Positions 16,417 through 25,477 of a DNA stretch of 64,000 nucleotides are shown one piece after another. Within the stretch, counting starts at the first letter, position 1; each line of letters starts with the position of its first letter. The translations under genes and the position numbers were made by a program. The DNA comes from Coriobacteriales bacterium OH1046 (GTDB taxonomy: Bacteria > Actinomycetota > Coriobacteriia > Coriobacteriales > Atopobiaceae): positions 186,001 to 250,000 of the forward strand of contig RQYE01000005.1 of the NCBI GenBank assembly GCA_004010535.1. The letters run 5' to 3'. The notes below the pieces were generated by a model. That model searched no databases. It was given only the letters and a program-made list of their open reading frames with translations, and had not been told where the DNA came from.

Positions 16417-17646
16417 TTAGAATGCGGTCACGATCTCCTTCTTGGTCTCGACGATGACCCTGCCCCTCTTGATGACGAAGAGGCGCTCGGGGATGTCGAT
16501 GACGCACGTGGCGATGGAGTCGGAGTCGAGCAGCACCATATCCGCCTGATTGCCGGCGGCGATGCCATAGTTCTCGATGCCGAGAGCTTTGGCGGCATTA
16601 TCGGTCATCATGGGGAGCACGGTAGGCAGATCATCCGCACCGCCGAGATGGCACACGGGAATGGCGAGGGCTGCGACCTGGAAGAGGTCGCCCGTGCCAT
16701 ACGGCGTGAAGAGGTTGCGGATGTTGTTGGTCGCAAGGCATACGTTCACGCCGCCATCGCGCAACGCGCGGACCGGCGTGACTGCGCGGCGCATATTGTA
16801 TGCATCGTTGCGGGCACCCAGGTGCAGATCGGTGGCAGGCAGGCACATGACGCTGATCTGGGCTTCGGCCATCTTGGCGATGATGCGGTCGCGCTCGGCG
16901 GGCTCGACGGCGGCAAGTGCCGTGAGATGGCCGACGGAAACACGCCCCTGATAGCCATCTGCGATAGTTTTATCGCAGATGTACTCGATGGTCATGTTAT
17001 CGGCATCATCCTTGAAATCCTGGTGGAAATCGATGGGCTTGCCGTACTTTTCCGCCAGTTTGAATACGAAATCGATGTGCTCATCCGCCGGAGCGTCATT
17101 ATAGGGGATGCCGCCGACGACATCGGCCCCGGCATCCATGGCCTCGGACATCATCTGCTCGACACCCTCGGACTTGAAGATGCCCTCTTGCGGGAAGGCG
17201 ACGACCTGGACATCCATGATGTCCTTGAATCGGTCTTTGAGTTCCATGACGGTCTCGAAACCCGTGAAACCCTGGGCTTTATCGAACTCGGCGTGGGTGC
17301 GCATGATGGTGGAGCCGTTCCGCACGAGCATCTTGAGGGCTGCCGTGGCACGCTCGACGACATCCTCCTTGGTGAAGGTGGGCTTGAGCTTGGCCGTGCC
17401 GGCGATGGCCTCCTTGAGGGTGCCGCTCTTATTGGGCAGCCGATCCATGATGAACGCCTTGTCGAGATGGATGTGGCTCTCGATAAGGGCGGGGATGAGC
17501 ACTTTTCCTCCCGCGTCGATAGTGCGCGTGGATTCGGCGTCGATGGAGGACTCGACAGCCGTGATGCGATCGCCTTCAACGGCGACATCGACAGTGGCAT
17601 CGTGATCGGGAATCCGTGCGTTCTTGATAAGCAAATCCATGGCCAT
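16417..17646 (-). CDS. Amidohydrolase, cytosine-deaminase-like
   Basis: This 409-residue metal-dependent hydrolase belongs to the cytosine deaminase/amidohydrolase superfamily. Metal ligands are visible as ESHIHLDKAF near residue 57 and IDFHQDF near 210, with SVGHLTALA further on. MAMDLLIKNARI starts with an AAAGGAG ribosome site. It lies 18 bases after a permease gene and almost certainly acts on the compound that permease imports. Cytosine, creatinine or another cyclic amide is possible; the sequence does not decide it. Confidence 0.85.
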   Translation of the reverse strand: MAMDLLIKNARIPDHDATVDVAVEGDRITAVESSIDAESTRTIDAGGKVLIPALIESHIHLDKAFIMDRLPNKSGTLKEAIAGTAKLKPTFTKEDVVERATAALKMLVRNGSTIMRTHAEFDKAQGFTGFETVMELKDRFKDIMDVQVVAFPQEGIFKSEGVEQMMSEAMDAGADVVGGIPYNDAPADEHIDFVFKLAEKYGKPIDFHQDFKDDADNMTIEYICDKTIADGYQGRVSVGHLTALAAVEPAERDRIIAKMAEAQISVMCLPATDLHLGARNDAYNMRRAVTPVRALRDGGVNVCLATNNIRNLFTPYGTGDLFQVAALAIPVCHLGGADDLPTVLPMMTDNAAKALGIENYGIAAGNQADMVLLDSDSIATCVIDIPERLFVIKRGRVIVETKKEIVTAF

Positions 17647-17664
17647 ACCACTCCTTTGCCGAAC

Positions 17665-19038
17665 CTAGAAGATAATGGCGAGCACGAAAAGAAGGGCGAA
17701 TGCGGCAGAGACCCATTTGAGATTGCCCTTGACGACTTCGGAGATGTCGATCTGGAAGCCGGAGGCGAGCGCCTGCATGGTGATGTTCACGTAGGAGATC
17801 TGGCTGCCGAAGCCGACGCCCATGGTCACGAGGCCGATCTCGAAGAGCGAGAAGCCGAGCCCGTGGGCGATGGGGAGGATGAGGCCGAGTATGGAAGCCA
17901 CGTATGCACCGGCGGGGAAGCCGATGGCGAAGCCCGCGAGCACCATCGCGGGAACGAGCAGGAAGACAGGCGCTCCTTGGGCGAGGTTGACGATGACGGT
18001 GAAGGCGCCGAGCTTCTCGATAAGGTTGATGAAGGTCAGGAAGATACCGACACCGAAAAGGCGGGTCAGGATATAGCTGGAGCCATCGACCAACGCACCG
18101 GAGGCCTCGTTGACCGTAAATTTCGTGCAAAGGATGACAAGGGCGACCGTCACGACCATGTTCACGAACGGGATAAGGATGCCGTGGCCGAGGATGGGCG
18201 CCACGAGCGGGTTGATGACGGGGCCGAGGATAACCGCCGCGAGCAGGTAGATGGTGGGGATGCAGTACTTGAAGACCTCGCCGTTGCCCATTCCCTCGAA
18301 CTGGCCGTCATCCTCGCTGGTGAATAGAGCGTTGCGCTTGAAGGCGCCCCATGAGGCAAGCACGATGGAGATGACGACGAAGAGGAGGGTGAAAGGCTGC
18401 ATATTGGCAACATAGGCGGTAACCTCGCCACCGGTGATCTGGGATACCACGGAGGACTCGAGAGAGGCCGGACTGGTGGTGAAGCATGCAGCGGTTGCTA
18501 TGGACATGCCCGCGATGAGCTCGGGGATAGCCCCCAGGGCTGCGAATGCCAGAGGGGCGATGACCATGGCGGAGCCGCCGCCGATACCGGACATGTACGT
18601 CGCAGCGGCCTGGAGAACGATGATGAACGCGGCCATGACCCACGTCTTATCCTTGATCAGGCGGCGGACAAGTACGAGCGCCGCCGTGTAGCCGCCCGAC
18701 TTGAATACCGCCATGGCGATAGCGGAGTTCAGGATGGGAACGGTATTGGCGAGCATCGACGGGATGGTCGAGAGCAGCTCGGCGTTGGCGTCCGCCAACG
18801 TGAGACCGCCGGCGAGCATGGCCAGCACGCCTCCTGCGAGACCGGCGACGAGCATATCGACGTGCAGGATGAGCAGGACGATGATGAGGATGAGCGGGAT
18901 CACGACGACGAACGCCATGAAACCCTCGGGGGCGGGCACGGGCCCCTCCTCCTCTGCCCATGCGGTGAGCGAGAAGAACACGAGAAGCGGGACGCTCAGA
19001 GCGAGCGCCTTGGCAAGCATGTCTTTGCCAAACTTCAT
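17665..19038 (-). CDS. Membrane permease (ion-transporter-like), substrate unknown
   Basis: This 457-residue polytopic membrane protein has about 10-12 hydrophobic segments and starts with a possible signal-like helix (ALALSVPLLVFFSLTAWA). Gly-rich re-entrant-like motifs such as YMSGIGGGSAMVIAPLAF recall the ion transporter/C4-dicarboxylate superfamily, but I do not recognise the exact family. The ribosome site AAGGAGG is strong. It is the first gene of a two-gene operon with the amidohydrolase, which suggests uptake of a cyclic nitrogen compound. Confidence 0.75.
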   Translation of the reverse strand: MKFGKDMLAKALALSVPLLVFFSLTAWAEEEGPVPAPEGFMAFVVVIPLILIIVLLILHVDMLVAGLAGGVLAMLAGGLTLADANAELLSTIPSMLANTVPILNSAIAMAVFKSGGYTAALVLVRRLIKDKTWVMAAFIIVLQAAATYMSGIGGGSAMVIAPLAFAALGAIPELIAGMSIATAACFTTSPASLESSVVSQITGGEVTAYVANMQPFTLLFVVISIVLASWGAFKRNALFTSEDDGQFEGMGNGEVFKYCIPTIYLLAAVILGPVINPLVAPILGHGILIPFVNMVVTVALVILCTKFTVNEASGALVDGSSYILTRLFGVGIFLTFINLIEKLGAFTVIVNLAQGAPVFLLVPAMVLAGFAIGFPAGAYVASILGLILPIAHGLGFSLFEIGLVTMGVGFGSQISYVNITMQALASGFQIDISEVVKGNLKWVSAAFALLFVLAIIF

Positions 19039-19440
19039 GAAAGACCTCCTTGGACGAACAGCGGATACAAACGTGCCTGCAAATCGCGATCAGTACCTGT
19101 CGCCCGTACCCCTCCGTAGACGCAACAGGTCGAGATGCTGGTGGATCCGAGCCGATTCTGGGAGCTGAGCTTGAGAGGAGAATCGACCCCGGCCGGGACG
19201 GCGCGGGCTTGAAGGACCTTGCAACACCTGACGGGGAACGGCGATCGATCCGATCCCGATGGGTTTTCCGATCACGGTATGGAGCGCGCCGGCCTGCGAT
19301 CCGAGCACGCGGATACGGCACTCAACCTACAAAGGAATTGCCATCTCTTCGCATTCAAGCACGGCACATGGCTCTGCGCATTATCCTGTCAGATAAATAA
19401 AAGCGATTGTTTTTATCCAAAATCGTAAAACACGGGGTAG
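19039..19440 (-). promoter_or_regulatory. Promoter and long leader of the permease-amidohydrolase operon
   Basis: This non-coding gap has an AT-rich block at about 19378-19435. On the minus strand it reads TTGGAT, 17 bases, TTTATC, a plausible promoter. If that is used, the transcript has a leader of about 340 bases before the permease. I recognise no known riboswitch. A 72-codon ORF on the minus strand (19090-19308) has no ribosome site or homology and is not called. Confidence 0.35.
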
Positions 19441-19601
19441 GCGGCACGATTGCGGCATATGTCCTCCGCCGCCAGAGGTCGACCATCCGCCGAATCGCCC
19501 GTCAACCGCGCACGGGCGCATCGGAGAGCGCTTCTGCAACCGAGCGAACGCAGCATGGGATCTCGAGCCGCGACCGTGCACGGGGCGCAGCTCCCGGCAC
19601 C

Positions 19602-20144
19602 CTACGAATTGGACGAGCGGGCCAACACGTCGTAGCGATCGACGCGCATGAGGATCTGCTCGAGGTCGAGGACGCCCCAGAGCATGCCCACCGGACGGCC
19701 GCCCACGTAGATCTTGAGATTGCGGTAGCCGGTACCCGATCTGAGGCCGGACCATTCCATCCGTTCGATGTCGCGATAGACGACATGGATGCTGCCGCCC
19801 ATGAAAGGCGTGATATCCATGTACTCATCGTATGCGGCGACGCGATAGCGGCGCATGGCGAGCCACATCGCGAACATAACCGCGAGGAATGCCACGAAGA
19901 ACGTGATGACCACCACGGAATCGGCAGCGAAGACGCCCACGGTGCACAGCCAGGACAAGATGATGCCCACGATGCCCATGAAGAACATCGCGATGATGAG
20001 CGCGCGGGAGAACGAGGCCTCGACCACATAGGTATCGTGGTGGCTATGATGGCGTTCCGAGATGCCGACGCTGCCCATGGCTTCGATGAGCGAGGCGAGC
20101 ACGGGGATGATGAGGGAGACGAGCATGAGGGCATAGTGGTTCAT
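19602..20144 (-). CDS. Small membrane protein with two hydrophobic segments, unknown function
   Basis: This protein of about 180 residues has not been assigned to a family. It opens MNHYALMLVSLIIPVLASLIEAM (a membrane helix), has a His-rich bend (HHSHHDTY), then two more helices (ALIIAMFFMGIVGIILSWL, VVVITFFVAFLAVMFAMWL). The soluble C-terminal domain of about 80 residues contains SIHVVYRDIERMEWSGL and NLKIYVGG, resembling the PH-like domains seen after short membrane segments. The start at 20144 has a GGAGGAGGG ribosome site. The gap 19441-19601 upstream of the permease leader is empty. Confidence 0.65.
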   Translation of the reverse strand: MNHYALMLVSLIIPVLASLIEAMGSVGISERHHSHHDTYVVEASFSRALIIAMFFMGIVGIILSWLCTVGVFAADSVVVITFFVAFLAVMFAMWLAMRRYRVAAYDEYMDITPFMGGSIHVVYRDIERMEWSGLRSGTGYRNLKIYVGGRPVGMLWGVLDLEQILMRVDRYDVLARSSNS

Positions 20145-20209
20145 GTATGCGAGACCCTCCTCCTCTCGGCGCCTCAGCGTGCATGGTTGGGCACAGGACG
20201 TTCGCGACT

Positions 20210-20273
20210 GTGCTGACCCGCCTCCGATACTGCGGCTATCGCGAATCCCGCAGGATCGGAGGCGGGTCAGCAC
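20210..20273. terminator. Nested hairpin downstream of pepT
   Basis: Perfect 19-nt arms, GTGCTGACCCGCCTCCGAT (20210-20228) and its complement (20255-20273), enclose an inner hairpin CTGCGG...CCGCAG with a TATCGCGAAT loop. The inner part resembles the palindromes at 27290-27420. It lies between the pepT stop and the next gene on the same strand, so it may terminate pepT, although no T tract follows. Confidence 0.5.
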
Positions 20274-20406
20274 GGCCTCCCTCGTTAAACCCTACCTTTC
20301 AACTCGGGGTCAAAACTTAACGCGATGGCAAAAGGATGCTGGACGCGTGCCAGCGGCAGGGCCAATCCATGAGCGAGCGGTATATCGTTGCGAGCGGTAT
20401 GCCCTG

Positions 20407-21648
20407 CTACCTCGTGCGGGAGGCAAACTTTGCGACCAAGGCGGTCAGCATATCGACCGACTTCTCCAAACTCGGCACGGGGATGAACTCGCGGACCGAA
20501 TGGAAGTTGTAGGCACCCGTCGCAAGGTTCGGGCACGGCAAGCCGCGGAAGGTGAGCTGCGCGCCATCGGTGCCGCCGCGGATGGGATCGCTGAACGCGG
20601 CGAGCCCCGCCTCTTTGTTGGCCTCGAGCGCATACTCGATCAGGAACTCCTTGCCGCCGAACTGCTCGGCCATGTTGCGGTACTGCTCGCGGCACGAGAC
20701 GCTCACCGTGCCCGCGCCATAGCGCCCGTTCATGAATGCGGCGATGGCGCGCAAGGTCTTTTCGCGGGAGGCCAGGATGTCCGAGTCGAAATCGCGCAGG
20801 ATGAACGAGAGTTCGACCTCGGAAGCCGTGCCCTCGATATCGGTAGGATGGTAGAAGCCGTCGCGGCCCTCGGTATGCTCGGGGCGTTCGTGCGCGGGCA
20901 CCATCGAGAGGAACTCGGCAGCCAGCGTGATGGCATTCACCATGATGTCCTTTGCGGTTCCCGGATGGACCATCACGCCGCGGATGCGCACCGTGGCCTG
21001 GGCGGCCGAGAAGCACTCGTAGTTGATGCCGCCCAGCTCATCGCCATCGACGGTATAGCCGTAGGCTGCACCGAGCTTCTCGAGATCGAGGAGGCGGGCG
21101 CCATGGCCGATCTCCTCGTCGGGCACGAAGGCGATCTTAAGGGTGGGATGGGGAAGCGCGGGATCATCCTTCAGGCGCTGGAGCAGCGCGCATATCTCCG
21201 CCGCGCCCGCCTTGTCATCGGCACCGAGCAGCGTGGTTCCATCGGTGACGACGATATCCTGGCCTGCGAAGCCGGCAAGATCCGGCACCTCGTCGGGCGT
21301 GGTGACGATACGCTCGCCATCGACGATTCCCGCAAACAGCTCTCCCCCCTCGTAGTGCACCACATGGGGCTTCACGCCGAAACCGGGCGCATCCGGCGCG
21401 GTGTCGAGGTGCGAGCAGAGCAGGAGCGCCGGAGCGTCCTCCGCGCCAACAGACGCCGCGAAGGTGCCGGTCACGTAGGCATGCTCGTCAACCGTGACAT
21501 CCGTCAAGCCAAGAGCTGCGAGCTCCTCCCCCAAAAGGCGCGCCATGTCGTGCTGGCACGCGGTCGAGGGCACCTGCTCCTCATGCTCGGGATCGGACGG
21601 TGAGCCAACCTGCACATAGCGCAGGAACCGCTCGAGGACATCGGACAT
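20407..21648 (-). CDS. pepT: Peptidase T (tripeptide aminopeptidase)
   Basis: This cytoplasmic M20 zinc peptidase of about 413 residues removes the N-terminal residue of tripeptides. Zinc-site motifs are LLCSHLDTAPDAP, TLLGADDKAGAAE and FVPDEEIGHGA (catalytic Glu). SDPIRGGTDGAQLTFRGLPCPNLATG is the PepT-specific C-terminal motif. ATG 21648 (MSDVLERFLRY) has a perfect GAAGGAGG ribosome site. It is monocistronic and ends in the hairpin at 20210-20273. Confidence 0.95.
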   Translation of the reverse strand: MSDVLERFLRYVQVGSPSDPEHEEQVPSTACQHDMARLLGEELAALGLTDVTVDEHAYVTGTFAASVGAEDAPALLLCSHLDTAPDAPGFGVKPHVVHYEGGELFAGIVDGERIVTTPDEVPDLAGFAGQDIVVTDGTTLLGADDKAGAAEICALLQRLKDDPALPHPTLKIAFVPDEEIGHGARLLDLEKLGAAYGYTVDGDELGGINYECFSAAQATVRIRGVMVHPGTAKDIMVNAITLAAEFLSMVPAHERPEHTEGRDGFYHPTDIEGTASEVELSFILRDFDSDILASREKTLRAIAAFMNGRYGAGTVSVSCREQYRNMAEQFGGKEFLIEYALEANKEAGLAAFSDPIRGGTDGAQLTFRGLPCPNLATGAYNFHSVREFIPVPSLEKSVDMLTALVAKFASRTR

Positions 21649-21821
21649 GCTGCCTCCTTCGGACTGGGTTATAGCGGGCATCAGTATAGTCCATCCGTTT
21701 CCGGATCACGCCGCCATGTACTGCCACCCCCAGCTTCCCATAGTATACTGGCTGGTAGGGGCCACATCGAAAATCGATGCGCGCCCACGTGGCCGATGGA
21801 TCGTATCGGGAGCGCGAGGCG

Positions 21822-22820
21822 ATGGGACGGCGTCCGCTCTATATAGTCACCGGGGCAGCCGGGCATCTGGGCAGCACCATCCTGCGTGCGCTCAGCGGGC
21901 GGGATTGCGCGGTGCGGGGCCTTCTCCTCCCCAGCCAATCCCCCGCCATCAGCGCCCCGAACATCGCCTACATCCACGGCGACATCTTGGAAAGCGACTC
22001 TCTCCACGAGCTCTTCCAAGATTCCGAAGGGCACGAGATCCGCGTTATCCATACTGCGGCGATCGTCTCCATCGAACGTGAGGTGACCCCCATCTTGCAG
22101 CAGGTCAACGTCGAGGGGACGAGAAACATCGTCGAAGCGTGCCGGGAACGGGAAATCGGCCGCCTGGTGTACGTGAGCTCCGTCCACGCGATACCCGAGC
22201 TGCCTGCCGGACAGATCATACGGGAGCCCGATGCCCTCTCCCCCGACCTGGTGGTAGGAGGCTACGCCAAGACGAAAGCCGTGGCCTCCCAACTCGTGCT
22301 GGATGCCGCCGCAGATGGCTTGGATGCCGTCGTGGTGTTCCCTTCGGGAATACTCGGACCTTACGACGAGGGAACCAACCACCTCGTCCAGCTTATCGTC
22401 GACTATACGCACGGCAGGATGCCCCTGTGCGTAGCCGGAGGCTACGACGTGGTGGACGTGAGGGATGTCGCCGACGGATGCGTGCGCGCTGCCCAGTTTG
22501 GCCGAAGGGGAGAGTCCTACATCCTCAACGGCCGATACGTGTCCATACGGGACCTGCTCGCAATGGCCGCAGCCCGCTGCGGCCGCCGCCCTCCCCCAGC
22601 CCTGCCCTTGTGGCTGGCGCATCTTGCGGTCCCGTTCGCGGCTGGCCACGCGTGTCTCAGGCATCGGCGGCCGATCTTCACATCCTATTCCCTGCAGGTC
22701 CTAACATCGAATGGCTGCTTCTCGAGCGCGAAGGCACGAGATGAGCTCGGCTACCGTGCCCGTGACCTGGCGGATACGGTGCGCGATACCATGCGGTGGC
22801 TCGATGGGCCCTCCCGCTGA
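21822..22820 (+). CDS. NAD-dependent epimerase/dehydratase (extended SDR)
   Basis: This extended short-chain dehydrogenase/reductase has about 332 residues. The Rossmann motif TGAAGHLG is at residue 10. The catalytic Ser region is YVSSVHAIPE, and the YxxxK is YAKTK. The second half binds the substrate. Such proteins include nucleotide-sugar epimerases and dihydroflavonol-reductase-like enzymes; the substrate cannot be told. ATG 21822 follows GGGAGCGCGAGG. It stands alone, divergent from pepT and convergent with the HTH-GH13 gene. Confidence 0.83.
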   Translation: MGRRPLYIVTGAAGHLGSTILRALSGRDCAVRGLLLPSQSPAISAPNIAYIHGDILESDSLHELFQDSEGHEIRVIHTAAIVSIEREVTPILQQVNVEGTRNIVEACREREIGRLVYVSSVHAIPELPAGQIIREPDALSPDLVVGGYAKTKAVASQLVLDAAADGLDAVVVFPSGILGPYDEGTNHLVQLIVDYTHGRMPLCVAGGYDVVDVRDVADGCVRAAQFGRRGESYILNGRYVSIRDLLAMAAARCGRRPPPALPLWLAHLAVPFAAGHACLRHRRPIFTSYSLQVLTSNGCFSSAKARDELGYRARDLADTVRDTMRWLDGPSR

Positions 22821-22874
22821 TGTCCGCCTCGGCCCCGACAGCTCCTGCGGGAACCATCGGGACCGAGTGTCCGC

Positions 22875-24560
22875 CTAGCGCTCGCAGAGCCAATAGCGCG
22901 TGCTGAAGGGACCCACCACGCTGCCCGCGCCGAAGTCGTGATCCTCTCCGGTGATGAGATCGATCGCCCGGCCGCAGCCCGCATCGAAATGCAGGGTCGC
23001 AGGCTCCGAAGCCGCATTGATGGCCACGATGACGCGCTTCCCGCCTGCGGCGCGCTGGAATACCAGCTGCTGAGGCTGGCACTGGAGCTCGTGGTAGTCG
23101 CCGTTGCACAGCGCCTCGGCACCCTCGCTCGCAAACCGTGCCGCTCCGAGTGCGCAGATCCAGTCGGTGAGCTCATTCCACTCAGGCGCGTCGAGCGCCG
23201 GGCGCAGCTCGTGATCGCCAAAGCGCTGCTCCCCCTCGATGCCCCACTCGCTGCCGTAGTACACGCAGGGCACGCCGCACATGCCGAAGAGCAGCCCGTA
23301 AAGCGGCCGGAGCTGGCGGATGTCGGAGAGCTGCGTGGCGATCCGGGGCACATCGTGATTGTCCACGAAGGTGAGCAGGTGCTTGCCCGTGTAGAGATCC
23401 CACGGTTTGTCGCCGCTCTGGCGCTCGAGCGTGTAGGCTATCTCATGCATGTTGGCCGCATTCATGGAACTCCAAAGGCCCTTGTACGCCTCGTAGTTGG
23501 TGACCGAGTCGCAGGCCTTGTCGTTCATCCAGCGGTTGTAGTCGCCGAACATGGCCTCGCCCACAAGCGGGAATTTCTCCCCGCGCTTCTCCGTGAGCTC
23601 GTCAGCTACCTGGCGCAGGTATCCCAAAAAGCCCAAGTCGAGGCAGTAGGCAACATCCAGGCGCAGGCCGTCGATACCGTAGTCCGCTTCCCAGCTGCGT
23701 ATGACATCGGCCAGATACCCGTTGAGCTCGAGGCTGCCATGGTTGAGCTTGACGAGATAGGGCACCCCCTCCCACGTCTCGTAGCCGAATCCGTCGCCAT
23801 AGGCGGAATCGGCATGCCAATCGATGTTGAACCAGCCGGCATAGCGGCTCTCGCCGCGCTTCTCGAGCACATCCCGAAATGCCCAGAAACCCCGGCCCAC
23901 ATGGTTGAAGACCCCGTCGAGGAGCACGCGGATGCCCGCTTCGTGGAATGCATCCACCACGGTCCTCAGATCTTCATCGGTTCCGAGACGCGCATCCACG
24001 CGGGTGTAGTCGCAGGTGTCGTAACCGTGGCTGCCGCTCTCAAAGGCCGGGTTCAGGAGCACGCAGCTTGCACCGAGCCGTTTGAGGTGGTCGACCCACC
24101 CGTCGTTCACAAGCTTGAGCAGGCGGTGCTCATCATCGTTGGCCTTCCCCTCATCCGATCCATCGTTCGCCCAAGGCGCCCCGCACAGACCCAGGGGATA
24201 GATCTGATACATGAACGCCCCCTCATACCAGTTCATCGCGTTCCTCCAGTCTTGTGCCTGCGTTGGCTGCGGCCTGCGCACACGCTGGGGGACGCCGCGC
24301 GCGAGGCCTATCCTGCCCAGCTCGCTCTGGGCGGGATCGAAGGCCGCCTCCACCTTTGCAAGCAGGCCGAACTCCCCGCAGATGTCGAGCACGGTGCCCA
24401 CCCCCACGCCCGTATCGCCCCGCTCGACACGCGAGAGGGTATCCCGTGAGACGCCGATGGTCTCTGCCAGATCGTCTGCCGTGAGCCCGCTCATAGCCCG
24501 CCACGTCTTGAGGCTGAGTCCGATCCGCTGCATGGAGCTGGCCGAGCCTGTCGTTGCCAT
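22875..24560 (-). CDS. HipB-like HTH domain fused to GH13 alpha-amylase-family enzyme
   Basis: This single 561-residue frame joins two unrelated modules. Residues 1-100 (MQRIGLSLKTWRAMSGLTADD, VSRDTLSRVERGD, then LGRIGLARGVPQRVRR) look like a complete XRE/HipB-type DNA-binding protein. From about residue 109 (MNWYEGAFMYQIYPLG) it is a GH13 glucanase with GIDGLRLDVAY (nucleophile), LVGEAMFGDY (acid/base) and TFVDNHDVPR. ATG 24560 has AAGGAGGAGG. The internal ATG 24236 also has its own TGGAGG site 7 bases upstream, so a stand-alone amylase could be made too. No hipA is adjacent. The enzyme probably acts in the cytoplasm on maltooligosaccharides or cyclodextrins. Confidence 0.85.
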   Translation of the reverse strand: MATTGSASSMQRIGLSLKTWRAMSGLTADDLAETIGVSRDTLSRVERGDTGVGVGTVLDICGEFGLLAKVEAAFDPAQSELGRIGLARGVPQRVRRPQPTQAQDWRNAMNWYEGAFMYQIYPLGLCGAPWANDGSDEGKANDDEHRLLKLVNDGWVDHLKRLGASCVLLNPAFESGSHGYDTCDYTRVDARLGTDEDLRTVVDAFHEAGIRVLLDGVFNHVGRGFWAFRDVLEKRGESRYAGWFNIDWHADSAYGDGFGYETWEGVPYLVKLNHGSLELNGYLADVIRSWEADYGIDGLRLDVAYCLDLGFLGYLRQVADELTEKRGEKFPLVGEAMFGDYNRWMNDKACDSVTNYEAYKGLWSSMNAANMHEIAYTLERQSGDKPWDLYTGKHLLTFVDNHDVPRIATQLSDIRQLRPLYGLLFGMCGVPCVYYGSEWGIEGEQRFGDHELRPALDAPEWNELTDWICALGAARFASEGAEALCNGDYHELQCQPQQLVFQRAAGGKRVIVAINAASEPATLHFDAGCGRAIDLITGEDHDFGAGSVVGPFSTRYWLCER

Positions 24561-24603
24561 GCGCCTCCTCCTTAGTGATGATTTGTTACGAGCATTGACA
24601 TTA

Positions 24604-24649
24604 ATATCAGAAATATCAGGTTTTAAATCTATAACAGTGATTATATCAG
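24604..24649 (-). promoter_or_regulatory. ATATCAG direct repeats upstream of the HTH-GH13 gene
   Basis: Three copies of ATATCAG (24604, 24613 and 24643) lie in an AT-rich block 44-90 bases upstream of the HTH-GH13 start. They are candidate binding sites for the HTH domain itself. The same 360-base intergenic region must also hold the promoter of the divergent FMN reductase gene. I see nothing else in it. Confidence 0.4.
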
Positions 24650-24922
24650 ATGTAATTCTAAGAAGAACGTGGATTTTAGGCGAATAGTGAAGGGTCGCGC
24701 GAAGCCTGCCCTCTCGAGCAAGGGAATGGCCGCCGTACTCTGGATAGGGTCTTGAGCGGGCAGGCGTTAGGCGAGGTTTGAAGGCCATCGGCGGCACTGC
24801 GGCGACGAGCGGGATTTCGCTGCGACGCGGTAGGCTACCATGTACGAAGGTGAGTCGGCTATCCCGCCTGACCGGCATACTGGGGAACAGGGAGCACGGC
24901 GGGACGAGGGGAAGGAGCATCG

Positions 24923-25471
24923 ATGAAGAAAGTCCTGTTCGTGCAAGGATCGCTTCGCAGGCAATCGTTCAACCGCCAACTCCAGGGGGAGATACGAGCT
25001 GCCTTGGGAGATTCCGTCGAAATCGATGAGCTCGTCTACGATGATGTGGCACCCATCAACCAGGATGACGAGTGGCCCACACCCGCTTCCGTCGCCCGCG
25101 TGCGCGCAGACGTCCAGGCTGCCGACGCTCTCTGGGTCGTGAGCCCCCAGTACAACGGAAGCTTCCCCGGCCATGTCAAGAACCTCTTCGACTGGCTGTC
25201 CCGTCCTATGGAGCAGGGCAAGTCGGCAACGGCCATCAAGGGCAAGAAGGTCACCGTATCGGGCATCGGCGGCAGGACGCGGACCGCCGAGATGCGCGCG
25301 GCGCTGAGCGCGCTCCTGCGCTTCATCGGCATGGACACCATGGACGAGGAGGGCAGCGGCTACACTGTGAATGCCAGCGCCTGGGCAAGCAACGTGGTCG
25401 AGTTCTCCGATGAGCAGCGAGCCGACATCGCGCGGCAGGCAGACAGCTTCATCGCGTTCATCGGGGCATAG
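24923..25471 (+). CDS. NADPH-dependent FMN reductase family protein
   Basis: This flavodoxin-fold oxidoreductase has 182 residues. It begins KKVLFVQGSLRRQSFNRQL (FMN phosphate loop GSLR-S-N), with VVSPQYNGSFPGHVKNLFDWLSR as the conserved core. Family members reduce quinones, azo dyes or FMN using NAD(P)H. The GGGAAGGAG ribosome site supports ATG 24923. It ends 6 bases before the DUF1905 gene and probably shares its transcript. Confidence 0.9.
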   Translation: MKKVLFVQGSLRRQSFNRQLQGEIRAALGDSVEIDELVYDDVAPINQDDEWPTPASVARVRADVQAADALWVVSPQYNGSFPGHVKNLFDWLSRPMEQGKSATAIKGKKVTVSGIGGRTRTAEMRAALSALLRFIGMDTMDEEGSGYTVNASAWASNVVEFSDEQRADIARQADSFIAFIGA

Positions 25472-25477
25472 GGTCGC

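Noticed and set aside
16363-18327. 654-codon plus-strand ORF
   Set aside because: It is antisense to the amidohydrolase and permease genes; its Asp/Gly/His-rich composition is that of a shadow frame.
19090-19308. 72-codon minus-strand ORF in the permease leader
   Set aside because: It has no ribosome site and no recognisable homology; it probably occurs by chance in the leader.
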